64,000 bases of DNA from Neobacillus rhizophilus (GCF_018343535.1 NZ_JAGYPF010000005.1:62001-126000), one strand, 5' to 3'; positions 1 through 8,343 are shown, counted from the stretch's first letter. The notes: a model not told the origin generated them from the letters alone. Numbers and translations: made by a program.

Positions 1-1
1 G

Positions 2-790
2 AAAAAGGCAATTATCCCAAATCAGGCAAAGCTGCCCGAAATTGCGCAGTTCAATGACCAGTTTCGCGATACCATCAAGGGGAGTACCTTTAATATATTG
101 GATAAAGGATATGCTTTAGGGAATAAACAATATCTTGAAGCGGCCTTTGAAATGATTACTGGAAGTATTGGATTTAGGGCCAAAGGGGCAGGAATCTTTA
201 ATGAACCAGTCCAATCTGTCAATTATGTGGAATGCCATGATAATCATACCCTATGGGATAAGCTACAATCTTGTCTGCCGGATGTCGATGATGCTGTAAG
301 AATGAGGTATCATCGTCTTGCCACAGGGATCGTTCTTCTCGCGCAGGGAATTCCTTTCCTTCACAGCGGTCAGGAATTTTTTCGAACAAAACAAGGTGAT
401 GGTAACAGTTACCGATCTCCAGATACCATAAACCAACTGGATTGGAATCGCAAAAGTCAATTTAAAGAAAATGTAGATTATATAAAAGGGCTTATTCAAA
501 TCAGAAAAGAATACCCTTGTTTCCGGTTAAGAACAGCAGCAGAAATTCGCAATCAAGTAAGCAGGTTGCCACTTCCATCGCCGATTTTGGGATGCTCTTT
601 TCAACAGGGAGATTCTGTTGTTATTGTAATCACAAATCCTTCATTATCTTCTCATAAGGTTAGTATTCTAAACGGGGAATGGAGCGTTTTAGCCGACAGA
701 GATACTGCCGGTATTATAGCAAAAAAAGTTTTTCAAGGCGGAGAAATTCAGGTAGAACCTATATCGTTAAATGTTTTAGTAAAAAAATAG
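2..790 (+). CDS. amyX: Pullulanase (type I), C-terminal part, cut by the window edge
   Basis: The frame is open from base 2, so the start lies outside the window; about 262 C-terminal residues are present. Seen: the segment NYVECHDNHTLWDKL, which matches the conserved HDN region of GH13 pullulanases, preceded by LPEIAQFNDQFRDTIKGSTF, typical of type I pullulanases. A beta-sandwich C-terminal domain follows. Known of the family: hydrolysis of alpha-1,6 branches in pullulan, glycogen or amylopectin. The part seen shows no export signal, but the N-terminus is missing. Upstream of ytmP as in B. subtilis. Other GH13 debranching enzymes are the alternative. Confidence 0.88.
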   Translation, partial: KKAIIPNQAKLPEIAQFNDQFRDTIKGSTFNILDKGYALGNKQYLEAAFEMITGSIGFRAKGAGIFNEPVQSVNYVECHDNHTLWDKLQSCLPDVDDAVRMRYHRLATGIVLLAQGIPFLHSGQEFFRTKQGDGNSYRSPDTINQLDWNRKSQFKENVDYIKGLIQIRKEYPCFRLRTAAEIRNQVSRLPLPSPILGCSFQQGDSVVIVITNPSLSSHKVSILNGEWSVLADRDTAGIIAKKVFQGGEIQVEPISLNVLVKK

Positions 791-845
791 TTTTCCAGGA
801 TTACTTGACGAAAAATAGCAATAGGAGATAAAATTTATTAAGATG

Positions 846-879
846 GCTATTGTATGCTATTAATCAATAGCTTTTTTTT
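846..879 (+). terminator. Rho-independent terminator of the pullulanase gene
   Basis: Seven-base stem GCTATTG (846-852) pairs with CAATAGC (865-871), followed by a run of T residues. Confidence 0.8.
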
Positions 880-982
880 ATTAATAAAACAATTCGTAAA
901 ACCTTCGCACGTCTTGGTTTTACTTCTGATTTAGATGAGGGCCCCATCCTCAAAGAACGGCATAAGTTGAAGGTGAACAGTT

Positions 983-1756
983 TTGGAACATATATTAGGA
1001 CAAGAGTGGGAAATTATTCCTGCCGGCGGGGCCACCGGAGAGGCCTTTTATGCGAGGCATGAGGACCAACGGCTTTTTTTGAAGCGAAATTCGTCTCCAT
1101 TCCTTGCAGTACTTTCGGCAGAGGGAATTGTCCCAAAGCTTGTTTGGACAAAACGATTGGAAAATGGAGATGTCATTACAGCCCAGCAATGGCTTGAAGG
1201 CAGGGAACTGAAATCAACGGAAATGAATCAAGAGGTTGTTGCTAAGCTTCTTAAGAAAATTCATCGTTCTGAGCCCATGCTTGGAATGCTGAGCAGACTG
1301 GAAAAATCACCATTGCAGCCTGAAACGATCTTTCAATCGGTGGTCTCTGGACTGGATGAAAAACTATTAATCCTTCCGGAAGTTCAAGAAACACTCAGCT
1401 TTTTAAAAAAAGAAGCGAAAAACGTTCATTGTGAGGAAAAGGTCGTTTGCCACGGTGACGTCAATCATAATAACTGGCTTTGGACAGATGACAATCAGTT
1501 GTACCTCATTGATTGGGATGGGGCGATGATTGCGGACCCTGCCATTGACTTAGGAATGCTCCTTTATTGGTACATTCCTGAAGAAAATTGGCAGGATTGG
1601 CTGAAAATGTACGGGGAAAACTTAACCGACGATTTGAAACTTAGAATGCAATGGTATGTGGCATTGCAGACCTTATCTTCTATCCAATTTAATAAAAATA
1701 AACATCGTATGGATGAGATGAATAAGTGGATTCAATTCTTAAGGGACATACTTTAA
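983..1756 (+). CDS. ytmP: YtmP, choline/aminoglycoside kinase-fold phosphotransferase
   Basis: A 257-residue protein of the APH/choline kinase fold. Seen: catalytic-loop motif HGDVNHNNW near residue 157 and the metal-binding IDWDGA near 176, followed by DPAIDLGML, all typical of this superfamily. The TTG start at 983 is set by AAGGTG at 970-975; no upstream ATG fits. Known: YtmP is conserved next to trmB in Bacillus; its substrate is not known to me. The 3' end overlaps the convergent ytzH by 4 bases. The kinase fold is secure, the substrate is not. Confidence 0.85.
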   Translation: MEHILGQEWEIIPAGGATGEAFYARHEDQRLFLKRNSSPFLAVLSAEGIVPKLVWTKRLENGDVITAQQWLEGRELKSTEMNQEVVAKLLKKIHRSEPMLGMLSRLEKSPLQPETIFQSVVSGLDEKLLILPEVQETLSFLKKEAKNVHCEEKVVCHGDVNHNNWLWTDDNQLYLIDWDGAMIADPAIDLGMLLYWYIPEENWQDWLKMYGENLTDDLKLRMQWYVALQTLSSIQFNKNKHRMDEMNKWIQFLRDIL

Positions 1757-2040
1757 GAAAATTGCCCAATATCATCTACCCATTGTGACAGGTTTTCTTG
1801 ATGGGCTGTAATATGCCCGTCTAAATCTGCGGTTTGCGCTCCTGTCTGGCTGTAATGGTAAACTTCCTGTAAGATAGATTTGACATTTTGATCAACCTGA
1901 TTGTTTACCATTAAGGATTTGATTAATCGTTCCAATTGTTCACATTCCGCAACGGACCCGCAGCAATCTGTTTGATGATTGCTTAATATATCTTTGAGCA
2001 AGGTTACTTGGTCATGATGACTTAATGGCATAAAAAGCAC
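1753..2040 (-). CDS. ytzH: YtzH-like small protein
   Basis: A 95-residue, helix-rich soluble protein with no signal peptide or membrane segment. Position (convergent to ytmP, divergent from trmB), orientation and size match B. subtilis ytzH, a Bacillus-specific gene of unknown function. It carries a run of Cys (CCGSVAEC) near residues 26-33 that could bind a metal, which is inference. A purine-rich stretch (AAAGGGTGTG) precedes the ATG. Named mainly from synteny. Confidence 0.7.
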   Translation of the reverse strand: MLFMPLSHHDQVTLLKDILSNHQTDCCGSVAECEQLERLIKSLMVNNQVDQNVKSILQEVYHYSQTGAQTADLDGHITAHQENLSQWVDDIGQFS

Positions 2041-2060
2041 ACCCTTTCAAGTGGGAATGA

Positions 2061-2095
2061 AAAAAGAATTCACAGTTAGGTTGTGAATTCTTTTT
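2061..2095 (+). terminator. Hairpin with T tail between ytzH and trmB
   Basis: GAATTCACA (2066-2074) pairs with TGTGAATTC (2082-2090) around a 7-base loop, with A-runs before and T-runs after. It lies between the divergent starts of ytzH and trmB, so it could end ytmP read-through running antisense to ytzH. Confidence 0.6.
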
Positions 2096-2187
2096 TTATT
2101 TATTCACCAGCATCACGGTTTTACTTGCAAGACAAAAATGAGCATGCTATGTATTAAACGATAATATTTTTTAGGAGTGGCAAATAA

Positions 2188-2847
2188 ATGAGACTCAGAA
2201 ATAAACCTTGGGCAAAGGATAAAATAGATCAGTATCCGCAATATGCAGTCCCAAATCCGGAATTAAACAAAGGGAAATGGGATGAAGTGTTTGAAAATAA
2301 CAACCCTCTTCATATAGAAGTTGGCACTGGCAAAGGGCGGTTCATAACTGAAATGGCCAAGGCCCATCCCGATATTAATTATATTGGAATTGAACTATAT
2401 GATAGTGTGATTGTGGCGGCTTTGGATCGTTTGATTGAAGCGGAATTACCCAATGTAAAGCTTCTTAATATCAATGCTGCAGAATTGGATAAATATTTTG
2501 CCAAGAATGATGTGGACCGGGTTTATTTAAATTTTTCAGATCCGTGGCCCAAGACTCGTCATGAAAAAAGAAGATTAACCTACAAGGAATTTCTTAAATC
2601 TTATGAGAATATTCTCGTCGATGGCGGGGAAATTCATTTCAAAACGGACAATCAAGGTCTGTTTGAGTATTCCTTAATGAGTTTTTCTGAATATGGATTG
2701 TTATTAAAGTTCCTTAGCCTTGACCTTCACAAAAGTGATTTTGAAGGAAATATCATGACCGAGTATGAACAGAAATTTTCCGAAAAAGGCAATCGAATTT
2801 ATCGCTGTGAAGTGAAATATCAGAATGATACTGAGGGGCAGTCTTAA
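2188..2847 (+). CDS. trmB: tRNA (guanine-N7)-methyltransferase TrmB
   Basis: A 219-residue class I SAM methyltransferase. Seen: the SAM loop EVGTGKGRF near residue 43 and the diagnostic NFSDPWPKTRHEKRRL near 115-130, which carries the catalytic and tRNA-contacting residues of TrmB. Known: it forms m7G46 in the variable loop of tRNA using S-adenosylmethionine, in the cytoplasm. AGGAGTGG at 2173 supports the ATG. Length fits the Bacillus single-domain form. Probably monocistronic. Confidence 0.97.
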   Translation: MRLRNKPWAKDKIDQYPQYAVPNPELNKGKWDEVFENNNPLHIEVGTGKGRFITEMAKAHPDINYIGIELYDSVIVAALDRLIEAELPNVKLLNINAAELDKYFAKNDVDRVYLNFSDPWPKTRHEKRRLTYKEFLKSYENILVDGGEIHFKTDNQGLFEYSLMSFSEYGLLLKFLSLDLHKSDFEGNIMTEYEQKFSEKGNRIYRCEVKYQNDTEGQS

Positions 2848-2919
2848 AAAGGGTGTCCTCTTTTAATTTTCATACAATTCCGGTAATGGTAAACTATAGA
2901 AAAGGGAAGGAGAGGAAAC

Positions 2920-3759
2920 ATGCAATCATTGAAAATTGGTAATGTTACTTTGACTTGGGTTTCAGGAGGGGTTACGAATTTGGATGGCGGGGCCATGTTT
3001 GGTGTGGTTCCAAAACCGTTGTGGTCAAGAAAATACCCTGCGAATGAGAATAACCAAATTGAATTGCCAACAGATCCAATCTTAATTCAATTTGATGGAA
3101 AAAATCTGCTGGTGGAATCTGGACTTGGCAGCGGAAAATTGACTGAAAAGCAATTGAGAAACTTTGGCGTTACGAAGGAATCCGAACTTGACGCCTCTTT
3201 AGAAAAAATAGGTCTAACCCCGAAAGACATCGATTATGTGTTAATGACCCATCTTCACTTTGATCATGCTGGCGGATTGACTAAGCTTGTCAACGGGGAG
3301 TACGTATCAACATTCCCAAATGCCCAGATTATAGCATCGAAGATAGAATGGGATGAAATGAGACAACCCAATATTCGTTCAAAAAATACATACTGGAAGG
3401 AAAATTGGGAGGCGGTACAAACGCAGGTTGTTACCTTTGAGGAGACGTGGAGCTTGGGGCCGATTCAAATGTTTCACACCGGAGGGCACAGCAATGGGCA
3501 TTCGATCCTTATAATTGAGGATGGAGGCGAAACAGCCATTCACATGGCTGACTTAATGGCTACCCACGCACATCAAAATGCTCTATGGGTAATGGCCTAT
3601 GATGATTATCCAATGGACTCCATCCGGGCGAAGGAAAAATGGCTTCCATATGCACTCGAGAAAAATGCCTGGTTTACCTTTTACCATGATGCCTTTTATC
3701 GGGCTGTTAAATGGGGACCGGATCATAAAATAGCGGAAAGCATTAAAAGGGAAGTTTAA
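2920..3759 (+). CDS. ytnP: YtnP-type metallo-beta-lactamase-fold lactonase
   Basis: A 279-residue metallo-beta-lactamase-fold hydrolase. Seen: the zinc motif HLHFDHAGG at about residues 111-119, a later GGHSNGHS near 187-194 and MADLMATHAH near 207-216, which supply the remaining ligands of an AHL-lactonase-like dinuclear zinc site. Known: B. subtilis YtnP is a quorum-quenching lactonase. Here the substrate is inferred from family and synteny. GGAAGGAGAGG precedes the ATG. It shares a two-way terminator with the convergent ytzB. Confidence 0.88.
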   Translation: MQSLKIGNVTLTWVSGGVTNLDGGAMFGVVPKPLWSRKYPANENNQIELPTDPILIQFDGKNLLVESGLGSGKLTEKQLRNFGVTKESELDASLEKIGLTPKDIDYVLMTHLHFDHAGGLTKLVNGEYVSTFPNAQIIASKIEWDEMRQPNIRSKNTYWKENWEAVQTQVVTFEETWSLGPIQMFHTGGHSNGHSILIIEDGGETAIHMADLMATHAHQNALWVMAYDDYPMDSIRAKEKWLPYALEKNAWFTFYHDAFYRAVKWGPDHKIAESIKREV

Positions 3760-3762
3760 TGC

Positions 3763-3809
3763 TTAATGAAAAATAGCCGTATCATTAAGATGCGGCTATT
3801 TTTCATTAA
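3763..3809. terminator. Bidirectional terminator between ytnP and ytzB
   Basis: A perfect 17-base inverted repeat: TTAATGAAAAATAGCCG (3763-3779) and its complement at 3793-3809, with A/T-rich outer arms giving U tracts in both directions. It overlaps the ytzB stop codon. Confidence 0.9.
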
Positions 3810-4138
3810 GACACCAAGTTCTCAGATAGCTTGCGGATATCCAAAATCGTTCCGGTTAAGGCATCGGCAATAAATTCATATTGTTCGTTGTTTCCATCAT
3901 TATTTTTTGAAATACCGCCCTTATAGACCTGATATTGCACCTGATGCTGTTCATAAGGCTCCACTTTCATATGTATCCACGACCCATTGATTGGTCCGTT
4001 TTGTTTAAATTGTTCCTTCACATACTCTAACACCTTTTCAGGTGAGACCTTGGTTTTTTGAGAAATAATCTGTTTCGCCGCATATCCCCCAACTATACCA
4101 ACCGATACTCCGATTAAAAAAGACTTCCAGTTCATCAC
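3806..4138 (-). CDS. ytzB: YtzB, membrane-anchored PepSY-like protein
   Basis: A 110-residue protein with an N-terminal hydrophobic segment (about residues 5-24, SFLIGVSVGIVGGYAA) without a lipobox, followed by an outside domain resembling PepSY (residues about 32-103, ending in ADALTGTILDIRKL). Known: PepSY domains are extracytoplasmic and often linked to peptidase inhibition. Orientation and place match B. subtilis ytzB. Function unknown; a signal anchor is more likely than a cleaved signal peptide. Confidence 0.75.
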   Translation of the reverse strand: MMNWKSFLIGVSVGIVGGYAAKQIISQKTKVSPEKVLEYVKEQFKQNGPINGSWIHMKVEPYEQHQVQYQVYKGGISKNNDGNNEQYEFIADALTGTILDIRKLSENLVS

Positions 4139-4317
4139 AAAGCCCCCTTTTCTTCAAAAAAATGCCAGAAATATTTCTCCTTTCAGTATATCGTATTTTA
4201 AAATAAGAAGATAATAATACCTATAGAAAAATGAAATATTGGAAAGCTGTTTATAACTTCTGTAAAATAAAAATGATACATAGTATGAGATAAAAAGACT
4301 AAAGGAGTTTTCTACAT

Positions 4318-5391
4318 ATGAATGAACAAACCTTGAAGCTTTTTCAAACCTTAACCGAGCTGCCTGGGGCTCCCGGTAATGAACATTTAGTCCGCAAATT
4401 TATGAAAGAACAGCTTTCGCAATATGCCGATGAAATAGTTCAGGATAAGCTTGGCAGTGTTTTCGGCGTGAAAAGAGGGAATGAAGCCGGCCCGACAATC
4501 ATGGTCGCAGGGCATATGGATGAAGTTGGTTTTATGGTTACGGCCATCACCGAAAATGGAATGATCCGTTTCCAGACGCTTGGCGGTTGGTGGAGCCAGG
4601 TACTTCTCGCCCAGCGCGTCCAAGTCATGACAAAAAACGGCCCGGTCATCGGTGTTGTAGGATCCATCCCGCCGCATCTGTTGGATGAATCAAAGAAAAA
4701 CAAACCGATGGAAATTAAGAATATGCTGATTGATATTGGGGCGGATAACCGTGAAGACGCTGAAAGAATCGGCATTAAGCCTGGGCAGGCCATCCTGCCT
4801 ATTTGCCCGTTCACTCCAATGGCAACTGAAAAGAAAATTTTAGCGAAGGCATGGGACAACCGCTATGGCTGCGGTTTGGCGATTGAACTGCTTCAGGAGC
4901 TAAAAGATGAAACATTGCCTAATATTCTTTATTCGGGGGCAACGGTTCAAGAGGAAGTAGGCCTGCGCGGTGCTCAGACTGCCTCTAACATGATTAAGCC
5001 GGATCTCTTCTTTGCGCTTGATGCCAGCCCGGCCAATGATATGACTGGCGATAAAAATGAATTTGGTCAATTGGGCAAGGGAACATTATTGCGTATCCTT
5101 GATAAGTCAATGGTAACTCACCGTGGGATGAGGGAATTTGTTCTCGATATGGCCGAGACGCATAAGATTCCGTATCAATACTTTGTTTCACAAGGTGGAA
5201 CAGATGCCGGCCGTGTTCACCTGTCAAATGAAGGGGTACCAAGCGCTGTTATCGGAATTTGCTCCCGTTACATCCATACCCACGCTTCCATCGTCCATAT
5301 CGATGACTACGCAGCCGCAAAGGAATTATTGGTTAAACTAGTTAAGGCATGTGATAAAACAACTGTGGAAACAATTAAATCAAACAGCTAA
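4318..5391 (+). CDS. ytoP: M42-family aminopeptidase (YtoP, glutamyl aminopeptidase-like)
   Basis: A 357-residue cytoplasmic metallo-aminopeptidase of family M42. Seen: metal-ligand and catalytic motifs in family order, GHMDEVGF (about 65), AWDNRYGCG (about 178), QEEVGLRGA (about 210), ALDASPAND (about 235) and GTDAGRVH (about 301) with the later YIHTHAS. Known: co-catalytic metals, usually dodecameric, releases N-terminal residues from peptides. AAAGGAG precedes the ATG. Exact specificity cannot be read from sequence. Confidence 0.92.
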   Translation: MNEQTLKLFQTLTELPGAPGNEHLVRKFMKEQLSQYADEIVQDKLGSVFGVKRGNEAGPTIMVAGHMDEVGFMVTAITENGMIRFQTLGGWWSQVLLAQRVQVMTKNGPVIGVVGSIPPHLLDESKKNKPMEIKNMLIDIGADNREDAERIGIKPGQAILPICPFTPMATEKKILAKAWDNRYGCGLAIELLQELKDETLPNILYSGATVQEEVGLRGAQTASNMIKPDLFFALDASPANDMTGDKNEFGQLGKGTLLRILDKSMVTHRGMREFVLDMAETHKIPYQYFVSQGGTDAGRVHLSNEGVPSAVIGICSRYIHTHASIVHIDDYAAAKELLVKLVKACDKTTVETIKSNS

Positions 5392-5398
5392 TTTTGCG

Positions 5399-5426
5399 GG
5401 GGCGTGATGTCACATCATGCCTCCTT
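5399..5426 (+). terminator. Possible terminator after ytoP
   Basis: GGCGTGATG pairs with CATCATGCC (one G-T pair) around a 3-base loop. The following tract (TCCTTTG) is a poor U-run, so termination efficiency is doubtful. Confidence 0.45.
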
Positions 5427-5455
5427 TGCTGTATTTCTAAAAAGGAGCAACGAGC

Positions 5456-5977
5456 ATGAAAATTATTATTGGATCAAAAAACCCTACCAAAATTACGGCG
5501 GTCAAAAATAGCTTTCAACACCTGGAGTCAGAGTTTATATCCTTAGACGTACAATCAGGGGTTAGCGAGCAGCCCTTCTCCGATGAAGAAACAATAAAAG
5601 GGGCGATCAACAGGGCAAAAGGCGCGCTTGAACAAGGAAATGGCGATATCGGCATCGGCCTTGAGGGAGGCGTCCATGAAACTAGCCATGGGCTTTTGCT
5701 TTGCAATTGGGGAGCGCTTGCCACCCTCGATATGGAGCCGATTGTAGCTGGCGGCGCAAGGTTTTTATTGCCCGAGGAAGTGGCAGTAAGATTAAGGGCT
5801 GGTGAAGAGCTTGGCCCGGTTATGGAGGATTACGCGAAAAAGAAAAACGTCAGCAAGCAGGAAGGTGCTGTCGGGGTCTTTACGAATGGAATGGTCAATC
5901 GGGCCGAGGTGTTTACGCATGTTATGAAACTTTTAGTAGGGCAATTTACCTATCAGCAAAAATTAAAAGCACATTGA
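5456..5977 (+). CDS. DUF84 family NTPase (inosine/xanthosine triphosphatase-like)
   Basis: A 173-residue protein opening with IIIGSKNPTKITAVKNSF, the nucleotide-binding start of the DUF84/YjjX family, and carrying GIGLEGGVHE near residues 62-71. Known: characterised members hydrolyse non-canonical purine NTPs (ITP, XTP), house-cleaning the nucleotide pool in the cytoplasm. AAGGAGCAACGAGC precedes the ATG. It follows ytoP by 64 bases. Substrate is inferred from family. Confidence 0.85.
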   Translation: MKIIIGSKNPTKITAVKNSFQHLESEFISLDVQSGVSEQPFSDEETIKGAINRAKGALEQGNGDIGIGLEGGVHETSHGLLLCNWGALATLDMEPIVAGGARFLLPEEVAVRLRAGEELGPVMEDYAKKKNVSKQEGAVGVFTNGMVNRAEVFTHVMKLLVGQFTYQQKLKAH

Positions 5978-5992
5978 ACTTCGAAAACTATC

Positions 5993-6117
5993 TAGCTTCA
6001 GCGCCTAGGGGCTCGGGGTCATAAGCCAATCCGTCAAGGAGGTTAAAAAGCAACCTCCTCGCCGGCTCGTCTTATGCCTGTCGCCCCTGGTCAAGGCGCT
6101 TCCGCTTTTATAATTTT
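5993..6117 (+). repeat. Family A palindromic intergenic repeat, copy 1
   Basis: An imperfect long palindrome. Outer arms GCGCCTAGGGGC and a GCCCCTGG...GGCGC segment, then GGTCATAAGCC with its partner near 6071, and a central hairpin GGAGG / CCTCC at about 6038-6058. A second copy in inverted orientation lies at 41960-42135 with a different central stem. No ORF. It sits between the DUF84 gene and the lipoprotein promoter. Confidence 0.8.
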
Positions 6118-6140
6118 CGACACTATTTTTCGACAAAGTC

Positions 6141-6170
6141 TTGTCATTTGAATATTCTGGCAGTTATTAT
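6141..6170 (+). promoter_or_regulatory. SigA-type promoter of the lipoprotein gene
   Basis: -35 TTGTCA (6141-6146), 18-base spacer, -10 TATTAT (6165-6170). It overlaps the longer in-frame TTG start at 6141 and so argues against that start. Confidence 0.65.
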
Positions 6171-6206
6171 GGAGATAGTATACAGTTTCCTAAGGAGGAG
6201 TTTAAC

Positions 6207-6716
6207 CTGAGACTCTTTAAAGCCATTACTATTTTCTTATTATCTCTTGGATTATTAACTGCATGTGGAAATGCGAATTATAAAGAAGAAAGTAAAGCCG
6301 CAATTAAAACCGTAAACACAACCTTTCATGAGAAAGCAAAGAAGCCGACGAAAAAAAGCGATAAAATTCATTTTTACCTTCCGTTCGGATATGAAATTGA
6401 TGACACCACACCGAATAATATCATTTTAAAAAATGGCTCGAAAACTTATATTCTGTTTGTGAATCCACAGGAAAGCGCATCTAGTGATGTGGTGTATAAA
6501 ACGACAGTTGAACAGTATAAAAAACTGGATACAAATGAGAAATTTGTAGACGATAAAATGTTCGGTTATTTGACCGTTAAAAAGCTAAAAGATGACATGA
6601 ATGAAATGACCGTTGGTGTAGGAGGCGCGAAAATAACCACTCAGGTGAAAACTTCAAGCCTTGAAGAAGAAGCGAAAGCAATGACGCAAATAGTTCATTC
6701 GGTTACATACAAATAA
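6207..6716 (+). CDS. Putative lipoprotein of unknown function
   Basis: A 169-residue exported lipoprotein. The best start is a CTG at 6207, 8 bases after a perfect AAGGAGG (6192-6198). The open frame reaches back to a TTG at 6141, but that codon lies inside a promoter. From the CTG the protein starts with a short basic end, a hydrophobic core and the lipobox LLTAC, then a soluble, lysine-rich domain. Known of lipoproteins: the Cys is lipid-modified and anchors the protein outside the membrane. I do not recognise the domain. Confidence 0.75.
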   Translation: MRLFKAITIFLLSLGLLTACGNANYKEESKAAIKTVNTTFHEKAKKPTKKSDKIHFYLPFGYEIDDTTPNNIILKNGSKTYILFVNPQESASSDVVYKTTVEQYKKLDTNEKFVDDKMFGYLTVKKLKDDMNEMTVGVGGAKITTQVKTSSLEEEAKAMTQIVHSVTYK

Positions 6717-6717
6717 T

Positions 6718-6745
6718 AAAACGGAGGTAATCCCTTCGTTTTTTG
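6718..6745 (+). terminator. Terminator after the lipoprotein gene
   Basis: AACGGAG and CTTCGTT form a short stem (one G-T pair), followed by six T residues. Confidence 0.7.
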
Positions 6746-6749
6746 TTTG

Positions 6750-6822
6750 GCTAATATGAAAGTATAAGTGCAACTACGCCTCATGAATCGCCCTTAAGGG
6801 GTTCGCCAATCGGCGAGTTTTC
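6750..6822 (-). repeat. Family B double-hairpin element, divergent copy
   Basis: Read on the minus strand: hairpin ACTCGCC-GATT-GGCGA, then a second stem CCC-TTAA-GGG in place of the usual GTCC-GATA-GGAC, then GAGGCGTAGTTG. The second stem differs in sequence but keeps pairing, as expected for a structured RNA. Confidence 0.75.
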
Positions 6823-6937
6823 TTTACCCTGGTTGGTTAAGATAATAGGGGATGTCCGATTGCATATTATTGGACTGCAAACGGGATGGATTGTTATGAT
6901 TGAAAAAACATTCTTTCAATACGGGGGTCGTTAAATT

Positions 6938-7252
6938 ATGAAACATTTAGAGTCCATGGAGCAATTTGAGCAATTGCGTGACCAGGGAAAAACGATTTTT
7001 ATGTTCTCAGCTAATTGGTGTGGGGACTGCCGGTTTATTGAACCAGTCTTGCCAGAGATTGAGTCCAAATTCACGGAATATACCTTTATCCATGTAGACC
7101 GTGATCAATATATTGATTTATGCCAGCAGCTCGATGTTTTCGGGATCCCAAGTTTTATTGCCTTCGAAAACGGAAAAGAACTGGGCCGCTTTGTTAGTAA
7201 AGACCGTAAAACACAAGAGGAAATCGAAAAATTTATTACAGGTTTAAAATAA
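6938..7252 (+). CDS. ytpP: Thioredoxin-like protein YtpP
   Basis: A 104-residue thioredoxin-fold protein. Seen: active site ANWCGDCRF with Cys at residues 28 and 31, cis-Pro in FGIPSFIAF near 70-78. Known: CGDC instead of CGPC is usual in the YtpP family; a cytoplasmic thiol-disulfide role is expected, and the exact partner is unknown to me. GGGGGTCG precedes the ATG. Ends in a strong terminator, so probably its own transcript. Confidence 0.9.
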   Translation: MKHLESMEQFEQLRDQGKTIFMFSANWCGDCRFIEPVLPEIESKFTEYTFIHVDRDQYIDLCQQLDVFGIPSFIAFENGKELGRFVSKDRKTQEEIEKFITGLK

Positions 7253-7259
7253 ATCAGCA

Positions 7260-7297
7260 CAAGGCTCCATCTCCTTTTGGAGAAGGAGCCTTTTTAT
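7260..7297 (+). terminator. Terminator after ytpP
   Basis: AAGGCTCC...GGAGCCTT with an inner CTCC/GGAG stem, followed by TTTTTA. Confidence 0.88.
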
Positions 7298-7339
7298 CTA
7301 ATAAAGAAAACTACTCCTTTTAATGCCGGAGGGATATAA

Positions 7340-8134
7340 ATGAAAATGGACAGTAAAAAGATGAGGCGAGAACTCGAATCGCGTTTAGATAATGAAGATA
7401 GAGTAGTAACCTATGATCGCGATAAGGATCAGCTGCGTATTGAAAGCAAACGAACTGGAAAAGGGATTACGGTTGCTCTAGCAGGGATTGTGGCAAAATG
7501 GCACGATGAGAAGGATAAAGCGATCGACGAAGTTGTTTATTATGTGGATGAAGGGCTTCGGGCCATGGAGGAAACAATTCAATTAACTGACCATGAGAAA
7601 AAAATCTTCCCAGTAATCCGTTCATCCTCTTTTCCGAAGGAAGCCGAAGAAGGCGTTCCATTCCTAATCGACGAACATACGGCGGAGACGAAAATTTATT
7701 ATGCGTATGATATGGGGAAAACCTACCGCTTAATTGATTCCAGCATTATGCAAAAAGAAGGCTGGGATCCATTGAGGATTAAGGAAATTGCCTTATTTAA
7801 CGCAAGATCGCTGACTACAACAGTGAAGGAAGACCAAGTAGCCGGAAACATTTTCCATTTTCTTAATACCAATGATGGGTATGATGCAAGCCGGATTTTA
7901 AATAAGGGATTCTTGAATGATATGGAGAAGCGGATTACCGGGACAATGGTTGTGGCCGTTCCTCACCAGGATGTCTTGATTATCGCCGATATCCGCAATG
8001 ACAGAGGCTATGATGTAATGGCACAAATGGCGATGAGCTTTTTTGCCAGCGGCCGCGTTCCAATCACCGCCCTGTCGTTTTTATACGAAAAAGGTGAATT
8101 AGAACCAATTTTTATTTTAGGAAAAAATAAATAA
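7340..8134 (+). CDS. ytpQ: YtpQ, DUF1444 family protein
   Basis: A 264-residue cytoplasmic protein matching the DUF1444 family in length, start (MKMDSKKMRRELESRL) and position after ytpP. No membrane segments or catalytic motif that I recognise. CGGAGGGATAT precedes the ATG at 7340. In B. subtilis ytpR, a tRNA-binding-domain gene, follows; here the next gene is sftA, so ytpR is missing. Function unknown. Confidence 0.85.
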   Translation: MKMDSKKMRRELESRLDNEDRVVTYDRDKDQLRIESKRTGKGITVALAGIVAKWHDEKDKAIDEVVYYVDEGLRAMEETIQLTDHEKKIFPVIRSSSFPKEAEEGVPFLIDEHTAETKIYYAYDMGKTYRLIDSSIMQKEGWDPLRIKEIALFNARSLTTTVKEDQVAGNIFHFLNTNDGYDASRILNKGFLNDMEKRITGTMVVAVPHQDVLIIADIRNDRGYDVMAQMAMSFFASGRVPITALSFLYEKGELEPIFILGKNK

Positions 8135-8141
8135 AGGTATG

Positions 8142-8170
8142 GGATCACTTGGTGAGAGTGATCCTTTTTT
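8142..8170 (+). terminator. Terminator after ytpQ
   Basis: GGATCAC (8142-8148) pairs with GTGATCC (8158-8164), followed by TTTTTT. Confidence 0.88.
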
Positions 8171-8265
8171 CTGTGTCTCAAGAACGAAATTTTATATATT
8201 TTAGCAGTTTCTATAGAATAATGTCGAAAAAATAAAAAATGCTGATAAAATAGAGTGACAAGTAA

Positions 8266-8329
8266 ATGAAAACTCGATGATAGGACGAAGACAGAGACGT
8301 AGTTGAATTTACGCTATTAGCTAAAATAG
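8266..8329 (+). repeat. Family B element, shortened copy before sftA
   Basis: Shares ATGAAAACTCG, TAGGACGAAGACAGAG and CGTAGTTGAATTTA with the tandem copies before murC, but has lost the middle of both hairpins. It directly precedes the sftA ribosome binding site. Confidence 0.75.
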
Positions 8330-8343
8330 AAAGAGTGATAGTT

